A stretch of 64,000 bases of DNA, taken from the NCBI GenBank assembly GCA_963758025.1, contig CAVWUA010000016.1, positions 62,001 to 126,000 on the forward strand. The letters run 5' to 3'. The translations under genes were made by a program, and so were the position numbers. Under the pieces are notes generated by a model, which saw only the letters and a list, made by a program, of their open reading frames with translations, did no database searches and was not told the DNA's origin. The stretch comes from CAVWUA01 sp963758025. GTDB lineage: Bacteria; Planctomycetota; Planctomycetia; Isosphaerales; Isosphaeraceae. Of the stretch, positions 30,867 through 40,352 are shown in pieces (positions within the stretch are counted from its first letter, which is position 1; the number at the start of each line of letters is the position of its first letter).

Positions 30867-32264
30867 TCAACGGTGACGCTCGCGGCGGTCCGGCTCGAAG
30901 GTGATCCGTACTCGCCGGTAGCGTGTCAGGGCCGGTGTACCGTCGTCCGTCACCTTGAGGATGACGTGGGCGACCCGCGGCTCCTCGACCGCGGGGGCCA
31001 TGAGACGGGCCTGCTCCTTGTCGGAGTCCTCGATCTCCAGCGGCCCCCGGTAGGTGCCGGCCTCCGGATAGGGCATCCACTCGTAACTCAACGTGTCCCC
31101 GTCCGGGTCGGAGGAGCCGGCGGCGTCGAGCCGGACGACCGCCCCGGCGCGGGCCTGAAGCTCCTCGGCGTGCCCCAGCTTCGCCAGGGGCGGGTGGTTG
31201 GCCTCCGCGCGGGGCTTCACGCACCAGTCCATCCGGGCGGCGAAGTCGTGCTGATACGCCTCCCGCCAGCGCCAGATGGTCGCCTGGCCCGTCGTGTAGG
31301 TCTGGCCGTCGGCTCCCTCCACGGTGTCCGCCGTGTCGGTGTGGAAGCCACCCCGCATCTCGTACCGCCCGCCCCAGCCGCCCCACTCCGGGTGCTCCGG
31401 CGCGTTCAGGCCGTTGGGGATCAGGTAGAGGAACGACGGCGTGTCCCCCTCCATGATGTAGGACGTGTCGGGGTAGAGTGCGCCCAGCGGCCCGTGCCCG
31501 TGCTGGACGTGCGCGTCGATCCAGTCGTTGGAGACCAGCGCGAAGTCCGGTCCCGAGAACTTGTAGCGCTTCTCGCCCGAGATGCCGGCCCAGGTGGCGT
31601 GGGCGTAGTCGCCGCCGGGGCTGACGATGTAGAAGAGGTCCGGGAAGGTCCGGCGCAGCCAGGGGCCGGCGTCGTCCTGGTCGGAGATGGTGTAGACCCG
31701 CAGCTTCGAGATGAAGCGGTCCACATCCTCCGGGCGGCGGGTCTCCTTGACCTTCCAGAGGGCCTGGGCCAGGGTGTTGGCCCCGCCCCAGACGGTGACC
31801 CAGACCGGCCTGGGGTCGTCCCGGTCCACGACCTCGATGATCCAGTCCGAGCCCTCGGTATCCTTGCCCGCGCCGACGCCGGCCATACCGAACTCCGGTC
31901 GACCCTTCTTGATCCGCTCCCGGAGGTACGCCTCGGTCGGGTAGCCGTCGGCGTGCTTGAGCAGATTGTCGCGGACCTGGCCGTAGGCGGCGACCCGCTC
32001 GGCGATCATCTCGGGGTTGATGCGGTTCTTGAGCCAGGTGGAGGTGGTGGCGACCAGGCCCTCCACGTCGAACACATTGGTGTAGAGGAGGAAGCGGACC
32101 ATCGACTGCGAGTCGTCCGGCTCGTTGCCGATGTCGGTCAGGACCAGCACCCGCCGCCGCTCCGGCCCCGGTCCGTCGTCGGCCCGCGCCGGGATCGCCG
32201 AGGCGATCGGCAGGAGGACCGCCACCAAACCCATGACTCGAATCCGCCCGAACCGTCGTCGCAT
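30867..32264 (-). CDS. Exported DUF1593 (nucleoside-hydrolase-like, Sde182-type) protein, intact
   Basis: The protein of 465 residues is the intact paralogue of the gene at 28238. A signal peptide ([17 protein letters not shown]) is followed by [20 protein letters not shown], where the NEPDD segment corresponds to the nucleoside-hydrolase acidic site. [20 protein letters not shown] and [20 protein letters not shown] match DUF1593. The C-terminal part has an Ig/PKD-like domain ([20 protein letters not shown]). GGAGG lies ahead of the ATG at 32264. As first gene of the group it probably leads the operon. A role in glycan breakdown is inferred from the family. Confidence 0.9.
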   Translation of the reverse strand: MRRRFGRIRVMGLVAVLLPIASAIPARADDGPGPERRRVLVLTDIGNEPDDSQSMVRFLLYTNVFDVEGLVATTSTWLKNRINPEMIAERVAAYGQVRDNLLKHADGYPTEAYLRERIKKGRPEFGMAGVGAGKDTEGSDWIIEVVDRDDPRPVWVTVWGGANTLAQALWKVKETRRPEDVDRFISKLRVYTISDQDDAGPWLRRTFPDLFYIVSPGGDYAHATWAGISGEKRYKFSGPDFALVSNDWIDAHVQHGHGPLGALYPDTSYIMEGDTPSFLYLIPNGLNAPEHPEWGGWGGRYEMRGGFHTDTADTVEGADGQTYTTGQATIWRWREAYQHDFAARMDWCVKPRAEANHPPLAKLGHAEELQARAGAVVRLDAAGSSDPDGDTLSYEWMPYPEAGTYRGPLEIEDSDKEQARLMAPAVEEPRVAHVILKVTDDGTPALTRYRRVRITFEPDRRERHR

Positions 32265-32295
32265 CGCAATGCTCCTCCGTTCCTCGGTCCCGAAA

Positions 32296-32796
32296 TCAAG
32301 CGTTGAGCCGCCAGAGGGCCAGGTTCAACGTGGCGGCGTAGGTGGTCCAGAGCAGGTAAGGGACCATCAGCCATCCGGCGGCCCGGCTGACTCGCCCGAA
32401 GACCACCGTCGTCGCCAGGATCGCCCCCCAGAGCAGCACGACCTCGCCGAAGGCCAGGCCGGGGCTCCGCATCGCGAAGAACAGGCCCGACCACGCCAGG
32501 TTCAACGCCAGTTGCAATCCGAAGAGCCCCAGCGGCAGGCCAACCCGGCGCGTCTCCCGCCGGCGCCAGACCAGCCAGGCGGCGACGGCCATGGCGGCGT
32601 AGAGGGCCGTCCAGACCGGGCCGAAGACCCAGTTCGGCGGGTTCCAGGACGGCTTGCGGAGGCCCTCGTACCAGGGGCCGAGGCCCAGGCTGGTCCAGTA
32701 GCCGCCCAGGCCCGCCACGGCGAAGCAGAGGGCCAGCGCGGCAACCAGGGCCATCAGCTCCCGGGCGGGATGGCGGGCGGCAATCGGTGTGGTCAC
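32296..32796 (-). CDS. TspO/MBR family membrane protein
   Basis: This is a small membrane protein of 166 residues with five expected helices, the family of TspO and the mitochondrial benzodiazepine receptor that binds porphyrins and other ligands. Signature stretches are [49 protein letters not shown] and [19 protein letters not shown]. The GTG start at 32796 gives the usual family length and has GAGGA upstream; an ATG further up would add 25 residues. It is downstream of no obvious pigment or stress gene, so its ligand is not indicated by context. Confidence 0.9.
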   Translation of the reverse strand: MTTPIAARHPARELMALVAALALCFAVAGLGGYWTSLGLGPWYEGLRKPSWNPPNWVFGPVWTALYAAMAVAAWLVWRRRETRRVGLPLGLFGLQLALNLAWSGLFFAMRSPGLAFGEVVLLWGAILATTVVFGRVSRAAGWLMVPYLLWTTYAATLNLALWRLNA

Positions 32797-32870
32797 GCGG
32801 GGTCCTCGGTGAAGGGTTCCATCGGCGTTCTCCTCGGCCCCGAGCGTCCGGGTCGACGGGTTCCAGCCCA

Positions 32871-32975
32871 TCACTCGGCGAGCGTCGGGCTCTCTCTGTA
32901 GCCATAGAGCCAGCGGGCGGTGGTCGCCCCGACGTTCCGGACCGAGTGGACCGTCCCGGTCTTGGGCACGGCGTG
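32871..32975 (-). pseudogene. Possible fragment of a cupin-type protein
   Basis: The last ~35 codons of an open frame read AVPKTGTVHSVRNVGATTAR and then WLYGYRESPTLAE before a stop. GTVHSVRNVG resembles the last conserved block of small cupins. No start or earlier cupin motif is found in any frame upstream, so it looks like a 3' fragment. This is a weak call. Confidence 0.3.
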
Positions 32976-33064
32976 CCTCCAGGGATGAAGGAGTCGGGCG
33001 AGGCGCGGAATCAGAGAGACCAGCTCGCAGTGTATGGCCCGGCGAGGAAACGTGCCAGTGCCTC

Positions 33065-33550
33065 TTATTCTGGCGAAACACCTCGGTCGGGCGTTTCCGG
33101 CCCTGAGCCGGCTTCTGGCTCGGGGCCGGGCGTTGCGCCGGGTGGATCGACCGGGGCGTGAACCTCGGTCGGACTCGATGAGCCGAGGTAGGCCAGGGCC
33201 ACGAGCAGCACCGTGGCGGCGATGGCGACGAAGGGGGCCAGCAGTATCCCAACGACGACGCCCAACACGGCCCCTGGCCAGCCGAAGTGCCGGCCGCCCA
33301 GGATCAAGCCCTCCGTCACCAGCGAGAGGAGCGCCAGGGTTGCGAAGATGTTGATCGCTTCGACCCCGATCGACCCGGCGACCAGGAAGGCGACCAGCCC
33401 CGCCCCGAGGACGTGGAGCACCTTGGCGGGCCAGCCGAGTTGGGCATTGATCGCCCAGACGATCCAGGCGCTCGCGGCAATAATGCTCGCCAGGGCCAGC
33501 AGGTTCGGCAGGTAGGCGGTCCACCCGGGTCGATGTGAGGTGTTTTCCAT
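33065..33550 (-). CDS. Small membrane protein of unknown function
   Basis: I do not recognise the family. The 161-residue product begins MENTSHRPGWTAYLPNLLAL and has about four hydrophobic helices (LLALASIIAASAWIVW, VLGAGLVAFLVAGSIGV, IFATLALLSLVTEGLIL, VLGVVVGILLAPFVAIAATV). A proline- and glutamate-rich tail of ~40 residues follows. The start at 33550 is chosen because the hydrophobic part begins soon after; the frame is open 38 codons upstream. Neighbours give no clear functional hint. Confidence 0.55.
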   Translation of the reverse strand: MENTSHRPGWTAYLPNLLALASIIAASAWIVWAINAQLGWPAKVLHVLGAGLVAFLVAGSIGVEAINIFATLALLSLVTEGLILGGRHFGWPGAVLGVVVGILLAPFVAIAATVLLVALAYLGSSSPTEVHAPVDPPGATPGPEPEAGSGPETPDRGVSPE

Positions 33551-33688
33551 TACCGTGCGTCCGGGCCTCCCGGAGTCTCCGATCGTAACAACCTTTGCCC
33601 GATCAGAATCCGTCGGGCCGAGGCGATCTCCCATCCGGCATCGACCGAGCATCGGAGCCATCACGACACTCGCCCCTCCCTGGATGGA

Positions 33689-34171
33689 CTAATCCTCGAA
33701 CTCCCGGACGCTCAGTTCGACCCACGTCCGCTCGGACGGCTTTCCCCACCCGAGCGTCAGGACCTCGCCGGGCGTGACGGTCCTGGTGTAGAACGCCCGG
33801 TCGGTGCGAAGCCGGGCCGTGTCGTCGCCGGACTCCAGCAGTTCGGCGTGCTCCAGGTCCAGCCTCAGCCGGATGCCGTTGTCGACCGCTTCCGGGGTCG
33901 CCCGGAGCCGGTGGCCGATCTCGACGATTTGGCCGTCGAGGTCAACCTCACCGCCGCTGAAGTCGGTGACCTCCTGCCCGTCCCGGGCGACGAGCACCGG
34001 TTCGGCGAGGACCTTGAGCGTCCCCGCCTCTCGGGAGCCGCCCGGGTTGCCCTGTCGCAGACTCACGTTGATCTGGAACCGCATCGGCGCTTCGGGGGTC
34101 CCCTTCGCCGAGGCCAGGCCGAGGCAAGCGACCGCCGTCAGAGCGATCGCGGAGAGCGTCCGTCGATTCAT
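33689..34171 (-). CDS. Small exported protein with a secretin-like beta segment
   Basis: The protein of 160 residues has a clear signal peptide (MNRRTLSAIALTAVACLGLA). Its middle, LKVLAEPVLVARDGQEVTDF followed by SGGEVDLDGQIVEIGHRLRA, resembles the beta domain of type II/III secretins (LAEPTLVxxxGxxAxFxSGGE). It is too short to be a secretin, and no pore segment is seen. Short proteins of this pattern occur in planctomycetes, but the function is unknown to me. Confidence 0.55.
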   Translation of the reverse strand: MNRRTLSAIALTAVACLGLASAKGTPEAPMRFQINVSLRQGNPGGSREAGTLKVLAEPVLVARDGQEVTDFSGGEVDLDGQIVEIGHRLRATPEAVDNGIRLRLDLEHAELLESGDDTARLRTDRAFYTRTVTPGEVLTLGWGKPSERTWVELSVREFED

Positions 34172-34606
34172 CGCGCGGCTCCTTGTCGTGTCCGAGGGGC
34201 GTGGAGACGGCTCGCGGGCGTCGTTTCGGAAACCCCCGTGGAGCGCTCTCTGGCCGTTCCGTCGCGATCATACCAGAAAGTCTGGTCGGGTTGAGAACGT
34301 TTCGCCGAGGGTCGAGGCTCCCATCTCGGGGGCAGGTGTCCAGCGAGTGTCACGATGCATCAGCATCGGAGACTCTTCCCGGCAGGACATCCACCACTCG
34401 CAATGGCTCCGGCCCGGCGTTGTCGTCCGGGATCAGGCCCGCCTGGCTCTCGTCCTTGGCCCCGATGCGGTATGATGCGGATCCCCGGGGACGGACGGTT
34501 CGTGTGAACGACCCCGCGATGGTTGGGCCGTCCGCCGCGGGCGCCTACCGTGGTGGCCATCCCCGCCGCGCCCCCTCCAATCAACAGCACCACGGACCGA
34601 TCCGGC
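34172..34606. other. Gene-free stretch
   Basis: No gene or clear signal is visible in these 435 bases between divergent genes. It should carry the promoters of both. Confidence 0.55.
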
Positions 34607-35239
34607 ATGCTCCATTGCCCGCTTTGCCGCCACCGCGTCGAGCCGTACGTCGAGGACCGACGGCGAGCCTACTTCCATTGCCCCCGGTGCGACCTGGTTT
34701 CCGCCGACCCGGGGAGCCACCTCGATGCGGCGGCTGAGCGCGCCTATTATGACCTGCACGAGAACGCCCCGGCGGATCGGGGATATCGCCGCTTTCTCGG
34801 GCGCCTGGCCGGGCCGCTGCTGGAACGCCTGGAACGTGGGATGAGCGGGCTGGACTACGGCTGCGGGCCGGGGCCGACCCTGTCGGTCATGCTGGAGGAG
34901 GCGGGGATGCTCATGCAGGTCCACGACCCGCTCTACAGGCCGAATCCCCAGGCGTTGGAACGGCGCTACGATTTCGTCACCTGCACGGAGGTCGTCGAGC
35001 ACTTCCGCCAGCCCGCCGAGGATTGGGGCCGGCTGACGGCGTTGGTGCGTCCCGGCGGCTGGCTGGGGGTGATGACGAAGCTGGTCATCTCCCGAGAGCG
35101 GTTCACCGCCTGGCACTACAAGGAGGACCCCACCCACGTCAGCTTCCACAGCCCCGTCACCTTCGACTGGCTGGGTGAGCGATTCGGCCTGGCGGTCGAG
35201 CGCGTGGATCAGGACGTGCTCCTCCTGCGAAAACGTTGA
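34607..35239 (+). CDS. Class I SAM-dependent methyltransferase with N-terminal zinc ribbon
   Basis: The protein of 210 residues starts with a zinc ribbon (MLHCPLCRHRVEPY and YFHCPRCDLVSADP). The methyltransferase motif I follows (GLDYGCGPGPTLSVMLEEAG), then DFVTCTEVVEHFRQPAEDWG and LVRPGGWLGVMTKLVISRER. This matches the Methyltransf_23 type. The start at 34607 is chosen because the first zinc-ribbon cysteine follows directly; upstream in-frame sequence looks non-coding. The substrate is unknown. Confidence 0.85.
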   Translation: MLHCPLCRHRVEPYVEDRRRAYFHCPRCDLVSADPGSHLDAAAERAYYDLHENAPADRGYRRFLGRLAGPLLERLERGMSGLDYGCGPGPTLSVMLEEAGMLMQVHDPLYRPNPQALERRYDFVTCTEVVEHFRQPAEDWGRLTALVRPGGWLGVMTKLVISRERFTAWHYKEDPTHVSFHSPVTFDWLGERFGLAVERVDQDVLLLRKR

Positions 35240-35499
35240 GCAGGCGACCGCGACCGACGAGGCGAGGGTGCGGCCCCGCGTCCCCTCTGGGAATCGGCGT
35301 GCCGGTTCCTTCGACGCTGACGCCGGTCATCAACCGCTCGATGGGCCGAACCCATTCCCAGCTCCGGTTGTCCGACGGTGATGAGGCCCTCTCGTCGAGA
35401 CCGCCGGCCCGCGACCTCCGGAAACATCGGACGCAAGGGCCAACCGTCGTCGAGGCGAGGGGGAAGACCCGGTGACCGGTCAGGATCGGGACGGCAACG

Positions 35500-36362
35500 A
35501 TGGGCTGCGTGAACTATCTCGTCTTCGGCGACCTTCACGGTCGGGTCCTCCCCGCCTTCCGGCTGGCGATGGTCTGGCGCGGGAGCACGGGCTCCGCATC
35601 GACGGGCTCTTGCAGGTCGGTGACCTCGGCTACTTCCCCGACCCCGCCCGGCTCGACAAGGCGACCCTCCGGCACGCCGCCGCCGATCCGATGGAACTGG
35701 GCGTCCGACTGCTGACCGGGCCGAGCCGGGAGGCCGATGCCGTCTTCCACGGCGCGGAGGAGCCGCCCGAGGCGCTCTGGTTCACGGCGGGCAACCACGA
35801 GGACTTCGACACCCTGGCCGAACGGGGACGGGAGGCCGACCCGCGGGACGCCAGCTTCGTGGTCGATTCCTACCAACGGGTCCGCTGCCTCCGGGACGGC
35901 ACGACGGAGACGCTACCGGGCGGCCCGCGCGTCGGCGCCCTTTGGGGCATCGACGACCAGGCCCCCAATGCCCGTCGGAGGACGCCCCGGGCCGGGCGTA
36001 TCCGTGATGCGTCGGTCATGGATCTGGCCACCCGGTCCTTCGACATCCTGCTGACCCACGAGAGCCCCCGGGACGCGGTCATGAACGGCAGCGGGAGCGA
36101 GGGGATCGGCCTTTTGATCGAGTCGGCCCGACCCGCGTTCGCCTTCTTCGGACACTACGGGGGCCGGGGCGGTCGGGTCGAGGGCGACTTCGGCGACACC
36201 CGGGTCTACCACCTCCGCGGGTTCGAGTTGCGGCGGGAGGGGTCGTGCGCCGAGGCGAGGAGCGTGGGGCTGCTGACCTGGGAGGAGGGGTCCGGTTCGT
36301 TCGAATACCTCGACGATGCCTGGTTGCGAGGCTTCACCCGGCATAACTGGAAGCACCGGTGA
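35500..36362 (+). CDS. Metallophosphoesterase family protein, frameshifted
   Basis: The protein of ~287 residues belongs to the calcineurin-like phosphoesterases, which bind two metal ions. The metal-ligand blocks are in order: FGDLHG at the N-terminus, VGDLGYF, AGNHEDFD, LLTHESP and FGHYGG. A frame change near 35560-35590 separates MGCVNYLVFGDLHGRVLPAF from AREHGLRIDGLLQVGDLGYF. The last block has GHYG where GHxH is usual, so one ligand may differ. No signal peptide is present. Its substrate cannot be told from neighbours. Confidence 0.8.
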
Positions 36363-36737
36363 TCCTCCTGAGCGACGACGGAGCAGAGACGGCCCGGCGA
36401 CGGGACAGGGGGCCGTGCCCCGCCGGGATCGTGTCCACAAAGTGTCACTCCGGCCCCTCCGATGCCGCGGCACCGCGCGCAATCCCCAACACTTCCTGAG
36501 GGCCGATTTGAGCCGACGACGCTCGGGGAATGTCACGCCCCGATCGTCTCCGACGGTCTGACCGGGGGGCCATGACCTTGCGGGCGGCGCCACCGGGGCA
36601 CTCAATCCCGTTGGGTCGCACGCCTCAGCGGTCACCCCCCGGGGCACCCTCGTCGAGCACGAGGGCCCGCTCGTCGAAGCCGGGGCCGCTCCAGGAGACG
36701 TGGCGCTGGCCTCGCCCAATTCTACCGTAGCCCCTCC
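36363..36737. other. Gene-free stretch between convergent genes
   Basis: No recognisable gene, repeat or strong hairpin is seen in these 375 bases. Confidence 0.5.
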
Positions 36738-37781
36738 TCACGACGGCCGCCGCGTCGGGTCGGCACCGACCCGGATGATCTTCTTGCCGAAGTTCCCGCC
36801 CTTGAGCAGCCCGATCAACTCGCTTGGGGCGTTCTCCAGCCCCTCCGTGATGTCCTCCCGATACGTGATCCGGCCCTCGCGCAGCCAGCCGCTCATGTCG
36901 GCCAGGAAGCCGGGGAACTGGGAGGCGAAGTCCCAGACGATGAACCCCCGGAAGGTCAGCCGCTTGACGAGGATGCTTTGCATCACCAGGGGGACGCGGT
37001 TCGGCCCTTCGGGCAGTTCGGTGGCGTTGTAGTGGGCGATCAGGCCGCAGACCGGCACGCGGGCGAAGTTGTTGAGCAGCGGCAGCACCGCCTCGAACAC
37101 CGCACCGCCGACGTTCTCGAAATAGATGTCGATCCCGTCCGGGCAGGCGGCCTTCAGGCGCCCGGGCAGGTCGGGCTGATGATGGTCGAGGCAGGCGTCG
37201 AAGCCCAGTTCCTCCTCGACGTGGCGGCACTTCCGCTCGCCCCCGGCGATGCCGACGACGCGGCATCCCTTGACCCTGGCGACCTGTCCGACCACCGAGC
37301 CGACCGCCCCGGACGCCGCCGCCACCACCAGCGTCTCGCCGGGCTTCGGCTGGCCGATGTCGAGCAGGCCGGTGTAGGCGGTGAAGCCCGGCATCCCGAG
37401 CACGCCGAGCGCGTACGAGATCGGCCCGTGCGAGGGGTCGATCTTCCGCACCCCGTCCCCATCGGAGAGCGCGAATGCCTGCCAGCCGGTCCCCGCGAGC
37501 ACGATGTCGCCCGGCCCGTATTGCGGGATGTTCGACGCCACGACCTCGCAGACCGTACCCCCCTCCATGACCGCGCCCACCTCGACGGGTGGCGCGTAGG
37601 AAGGCCCGGCGTTCATCCGCCCGCGCATGTACGGGTCGAGGGACAGGTAGATGGTGCGCAACAACATCTGGCCGGGGCCGGCCTCGGGGACCTCGGCCTC
37701 GGCCAACGTGAAGTTGTCCGGCGTCGGCTCACCTTGCGGGCGTGAGGCGAGCAGGACCTGGCGGTTTCGACTGGCTGTCAT
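36738..37781 (-). CDS. NADP-dependent MDR-family oxidoreductase (CurA/prostaglandin-reductase-like)
   Basis: The protein of 347 residues is a zinc-independent medium-chain reductase that saturates alpha,beta-unsaturated ketones. Family blocks are RTIYLSLDPYMRGRMNAGPS, GVLGMPGFTAYTGLLDIGQP, the nucleotide motif VVAAASGAVGSVVGQVARVK, YFENVGGAVFEAVLPLLNNF and VCGLIAHYN. The start at 37781 has AGGAGG five to ten bases upstream. Length and motifs match E. coli CurA. It is a single gene with no linked pathway. Confidence 0.93.
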   Translation of the reverse strand: MTASRNRQVLLASRPQGEPTPDNFTLAEAEVPEAGPGQMLLRTIYLSLDPYMRGRMNAGPSYAPPVEVGAVMEGGTVCEVVASNIPQYGPGDIVLAGTGWQAFALSDGDGVRKIDPSHGPISYALGVLGMPGFTAYTGLLDIGQPKPGETLVVAAASGAVGSVVGQVARVKGCRVVGIAGGERKCRHVEEELGFDACLDHHQPDLPGRLKAACPDGIDIYFENVGGAVFEAVLPLLNNFARVPVCGLIAHYNATELPEGPNRVPLVMQSILVKRLTFRGFIVWDFASQFPGFLADMSGWLREGRITYREDITEGLENAPSELIGLLKGGNFGKKIIRVGADPTRRPS

Positions 37782-38042
37782 GGTCCCTCCTTCCTTCTCT
37801 GGGAGCGCCGCGGGAATGCGACGGCGTCGTCCCCTTCCGCCTTCTGGTGACGCCGATGCGGTCGGCAAGCTCCGCTGGCGAGCGCCCGGCCTCGACGTGG
37901 TTCATCTCCGGTGCTCCCCTCCACCCGGGGCCATCGTAAGGGGCGTGACGGCGTGGCCGCAAGCCGGAAAGTCTGACCGCTCGGCCCGGTGGCGGTTTGG
38001 TCCTGCCCCCGGAACGCCGGCGCACGGATTCGAACCAGATTC

Positions 38043-38214
38043 TGACCGTCACGGATTATGGGGGGGCACCCGGCAGGTGCGAGACCTGAAGGCTGATCCA
38101 GACAATTCGGCCTGGAGCGCGGGCGTCTCGCCCGCCTTGGAGAGCCGGATGCGGGCGAGACGCCCGCGCTCCATGGGGTGTGAAACCCACGCCCCCCAAA
38201 ATCCGTGACGGTCA
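38043..38214. mobile_element. Candidate miniature inverted-repeat element (172 bases) with direct-repeat flanks
   Basis: The ends are perfect 15-base inverted repeats, TGACCGTCACGGATT at 38043-38057 and its complement at 38200-38214, both continued inward by a G run (ATGGGGGGGC and TTGGGGGGC). The direct repeat CCAGATTC occurs on both sides (38035-38042 and 38216-38223), as expected of a target-site duplication. Inside is a 23-pair palindrome (38113-38173). It codes for no transposase, so it would be non-autonomous. Confidence 0.6.
38113..38173. repeat. 23-pair palindrome with TCTCGCCCGC core
   Basis: Bases 38113-38135 are exactly complementary to 38151-38173, with a 15-base loop. The GGGCGTCTCGCCCGC core reads as SAGVSPA in one frame, a motif I recognise from dispersed planctomycete palindromes. 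The repeats at 42642 and 43912 share the TCTCGCCC core. Confidence 0.85.
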
Positions 38215-38375
38215 GCCAGATTCGGCCCTGCCGGACAATATCCAGGCCACACGATACGAAGACATGGATGCCCATCCCCCTCGTCGAGACCGAACCATCC
38301 GTCGCCGTCGAACGTCCCCTCGGTCCGCCGTGTCCGGGGGGATGGATACATCCCGTCTCGCATCTGGAGATTGCC

Positions 38376-39284
38376 ATGCTCACGCTGCCCGAACTCCGCG
38401 TCGGCGCCCCGATTCGCCACGAGGCCCTGGCCGTCTTTCCCCTGTTCGCCGAGTTCAATGGCGGCGGGGTGGACTACCTTCTCTCGGATGAGGCCATCGC
38501 CGCCGGCACCGTCGCCGTCGAGGAGGTCGGAGAGTCCGGGTCCGTGCCCAACCTGCGCGTCGAGAACCGGGGCGAGAGCCGCGTCCTGTTCCTCGAAGGC
38601 GAGGAGCTGCGCGGGGCCAAACAGAACCGGGTCCTGAACACCTCCGTCCTGGTCGCCGCCCACAGCCAGACCACCATCCCGGTCAGTTGCGTCGAGCAGG
38701 GCCGCTGGCGGTACCGGAGCCGGCAGTTCGGCCACGGCGGCAGCCACTCCTCCTCGAAGCTGCGGCACCACCTGAAGTCGTCGGTGTCCCGCTCCCTGAA
38801 GGAGGATCGGGGGCACGCCTCCGATCAGATGGCCGTCTGGGGGGAGGTCAGCCGCCAGATGTGCGCCCTGGAATCAAGCTCCGAGACGGCGGCGATGTCC
38901 GACACCTACGATCGCTACCAGCAACGGCTGGACGAGTTCCGGGCGCGGCTGGGGTATGTCGAGGGGGCCAGCGGGATGGCCGTCGCGGTGGGCAAGCAGG
39001 TGGTGGCCCTGGACCTGTTCGACAAGCCGGTGACGTGCCGCAAGGTCTGGGACCGGCTGCTGACCGGGGCGGTGATGGAGGCCCTGGAGGTCAATCCGTC
39101 GGACGAGCAGGCCGAACCGGGAGACGTGGAGGCGCTGGTGGCCCGGCTGCGGGGGATGGCCTGGGAGCCGGCGCCGGCGGTCGGCGAGGGGGAGGAATAC
39201 CGGTCGGATGCCGGCGAGGCGCACGCCTCGGCGCTCCTGGTCGAGGGGGCCGTGCTCCACGGCAGCGTCGTCGTGGGGGGCTGA
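38376..39284 (+). CDS. ARPP-1 family (DUF6569) domain protein
   Basis: The protein of 302 residues matches the ARPP-1 domain (ARG and rhodanese-phosphatase-associated protein), a family with no established activity. Family blocks are PIRHEALAVFPLFAEFNGGG, VDYLLSDEAIAAGTVAVEEV, VLFLEGEELRGAKQNRVLNT and TIPVSCVEQGRWRYRSRQF. GGAGA lies ahead of the ATG at 38376. The upstream in-frame sequence runs through the TIR element region and is not likely coding. No linked rhodanese or phosphatase gene is nearby. Confidence 0.85.
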   Translation: MLTLPELRVGAPIRHEALAVFPLFAEFNGGGVDYLLSDEAIAAGTVAVEEVGESGSVPNLRVENRGESRVLFLEGEELRGAKQNRVLNTSVLVAAHSQTTIPVSCVEQGRWRYRSRQFGHGGSHSSSKLRHHLKSSVSRSLKEDRGHASDQMAVWGEVSRQMCALESSSETAAMSDTYDRYQQRLDEFRARLGYVEGASGMAVAVGKQVVALDLFDKPVTCRKVWDRLLTGAVMEALEVNPSDEQAEPGDVEALVARLRGMAWEPAPAVGEGEEYRSDAGEAHASALLVEGAVLHGSVVVGG

Positions 39285-39581
39285 TCAGGGGCCTCGTCCC
39301 GCCGGGATGGCCCCATCCGCCTCGGGAACGTCCCCGCCCGACGCCTCGCTTCGTGCTCGTCGCAGCAGCAGGGCGTTTCGGCACTCGGTCAGTTCGGCCC
39401 GCAACGCCAGCCGTTGCTCCTCGGCCAGCCCGGCGGCCCGCTGCGCCGCCCTCACCTCGCGGAGCGACCAGAGCCGCCCGGCCAGGAACATCGCCACGGC
39501 GAACGCGGTCAGGAGCAGGACCTTCAGGGCGACTCCCCTTGCGGGGGTGGGTCGGTCACGCTCGGCAACGGAGTCGCCCAT
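39285..39581 (-). CDS. Small membrane-anchored protein with a coiled-coil segment
   Basis: I do not recognise the family. The product of 98 residues has one membrane helix (VALKVLLLTAFAVAMFLAGR) near the N-terminus. A helical segment rich in Arg, Glu and Ala (REVRAAQRAAGLAEEQRLAL) follows and may form a coiled coil. Its start codon is two bases beyond the stop of the DUF1559 gene, so it is probably co-transcribed and coupled with it. Confidence 0.6.
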   Translation of the reverse strand: MGDSVAERDRPTPARGVALKVLLLTAFAVAMFLAGRLWSLREVRAAQRAAGLAEEQRLALRAELTECRNALLLRRARSEASGGDVPEADGAIPAGRGP

Positions 39582-39583
39582 CA

Positions 39584-40352
39584 CTACTCCCCCACATCTT
39601 CGCCGCCCGCCGTCGTGAGCAGCCCCCGCAGCGTCTCCGGTTCGGTCCCGTTCTTGAGAAACCGGGCCGAGCCGTCGCCCAGCAGGACGTTGACCCCGCC
39701 CGGATGGCCGCTGGAGAGCCCCGCCGCCGGGGCCTTCCCGTTGACCGCGAAGCTCATCCGGTCGAACTTCAGGTCCCGGGGCTCCATCCAGTGGATCGAT
39801 GTGTCCGCGACCTCGACCAGCAGGACCGTCCGCGTCCGGCCCGTCCTCAAAGTCGCCGAGCGTCAACGGCTCCGCGCCGCGCCAGGCGGTCTCCGGCCCG
39901 AGGACGGCGGCGTAGGCCGTCGCGTGCCCCTGTCGCGGATGGCTCGGGCAGGCGTAGGCCGGCACGATCAGCTCGTGCAACGCGCGGTTGTTCGGCCCGT
40001 CCCAGGGCTCGTCGAAGCGATACCGGTCGTAGATCGCCTGCTGTTCGAGCCAGGGCAGGATCAGCACCCGCCAACTGTGCATCGGCCTCCCCCGCTCATC
40101 GGCGATGTAGGCCGGGGGGAAGCAGCCGAACGCCTCGTGGTAGCCGTGCAGGGCCAGCCCGATCTGCTTGAGGTTGTTGGTACACGCCGACCGGCGCACC
40201 GCCTCGCGGGCCGGTCAGGTCGCCGGCAGGAGCAGGGCCACGAGGAGCCCGATGATCGCGATCACCACCAGGACCTCGACGAGGGAGAAGCCGGGACGGC
40301 GGGGCCGGGTCGCCATCCGAATCACGAGGGGAGCGGAGACGGGCGTTTTCAT
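39584..40352 (-). pseudogene. DUF1559 pilin-like protein gene with nonsense codon and frameshift
   Basis: Planctomycetes carry many DUF1559 (SBP_bac_10) proteins with a type IV prepilin leader; their exact role is unclear. Here the leader and helix are RRPGFSLVEVLVVIAIIGLL (~residues 18-38), followed by TNNLKQIGLALHGYHEAFGC and, near the end, HPGGVNVLLGDGSARFLKNG. An in-frame TGA at 40217-40215 interrupts the protein right after LVALLLPAT, and the same frame resumes with PAREAVRR. A second break near 39845 shifts the C-terminal third. The start overlaps the upstream methyltransferase stop by ATGA. Two lesions of different kind suggest decay, although consensus error is possible. Confidence 0.8.

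Larger units (their letters stand above)
37782..38375. other. Gene-free stretch holding a small TIR element
   Basis: No gene is recognisable in these 594 bases between divergent genes. The candidate mobile element at 38043-38214 occupies the middle. Confidence 0.6.

Noticed and set aside
30873..32306. 477-codon plus-strand frame opposite the DUF1593 gene
   Set aside because: It is antisense to a gene with signal peptide and family motifs, and its composition (Val/Arg/Gly/Asp) is typical of GC shadows.
38027..38042. Possible att copy of the tRNA T arm (GGTTCGAATCC on the minus strand)
   Set aside because: Only 11 bases match and they are the generic T-loop sequence of tRNAs; flanking bases do not match the tRNA at 27810, so it cannot be told from chance.
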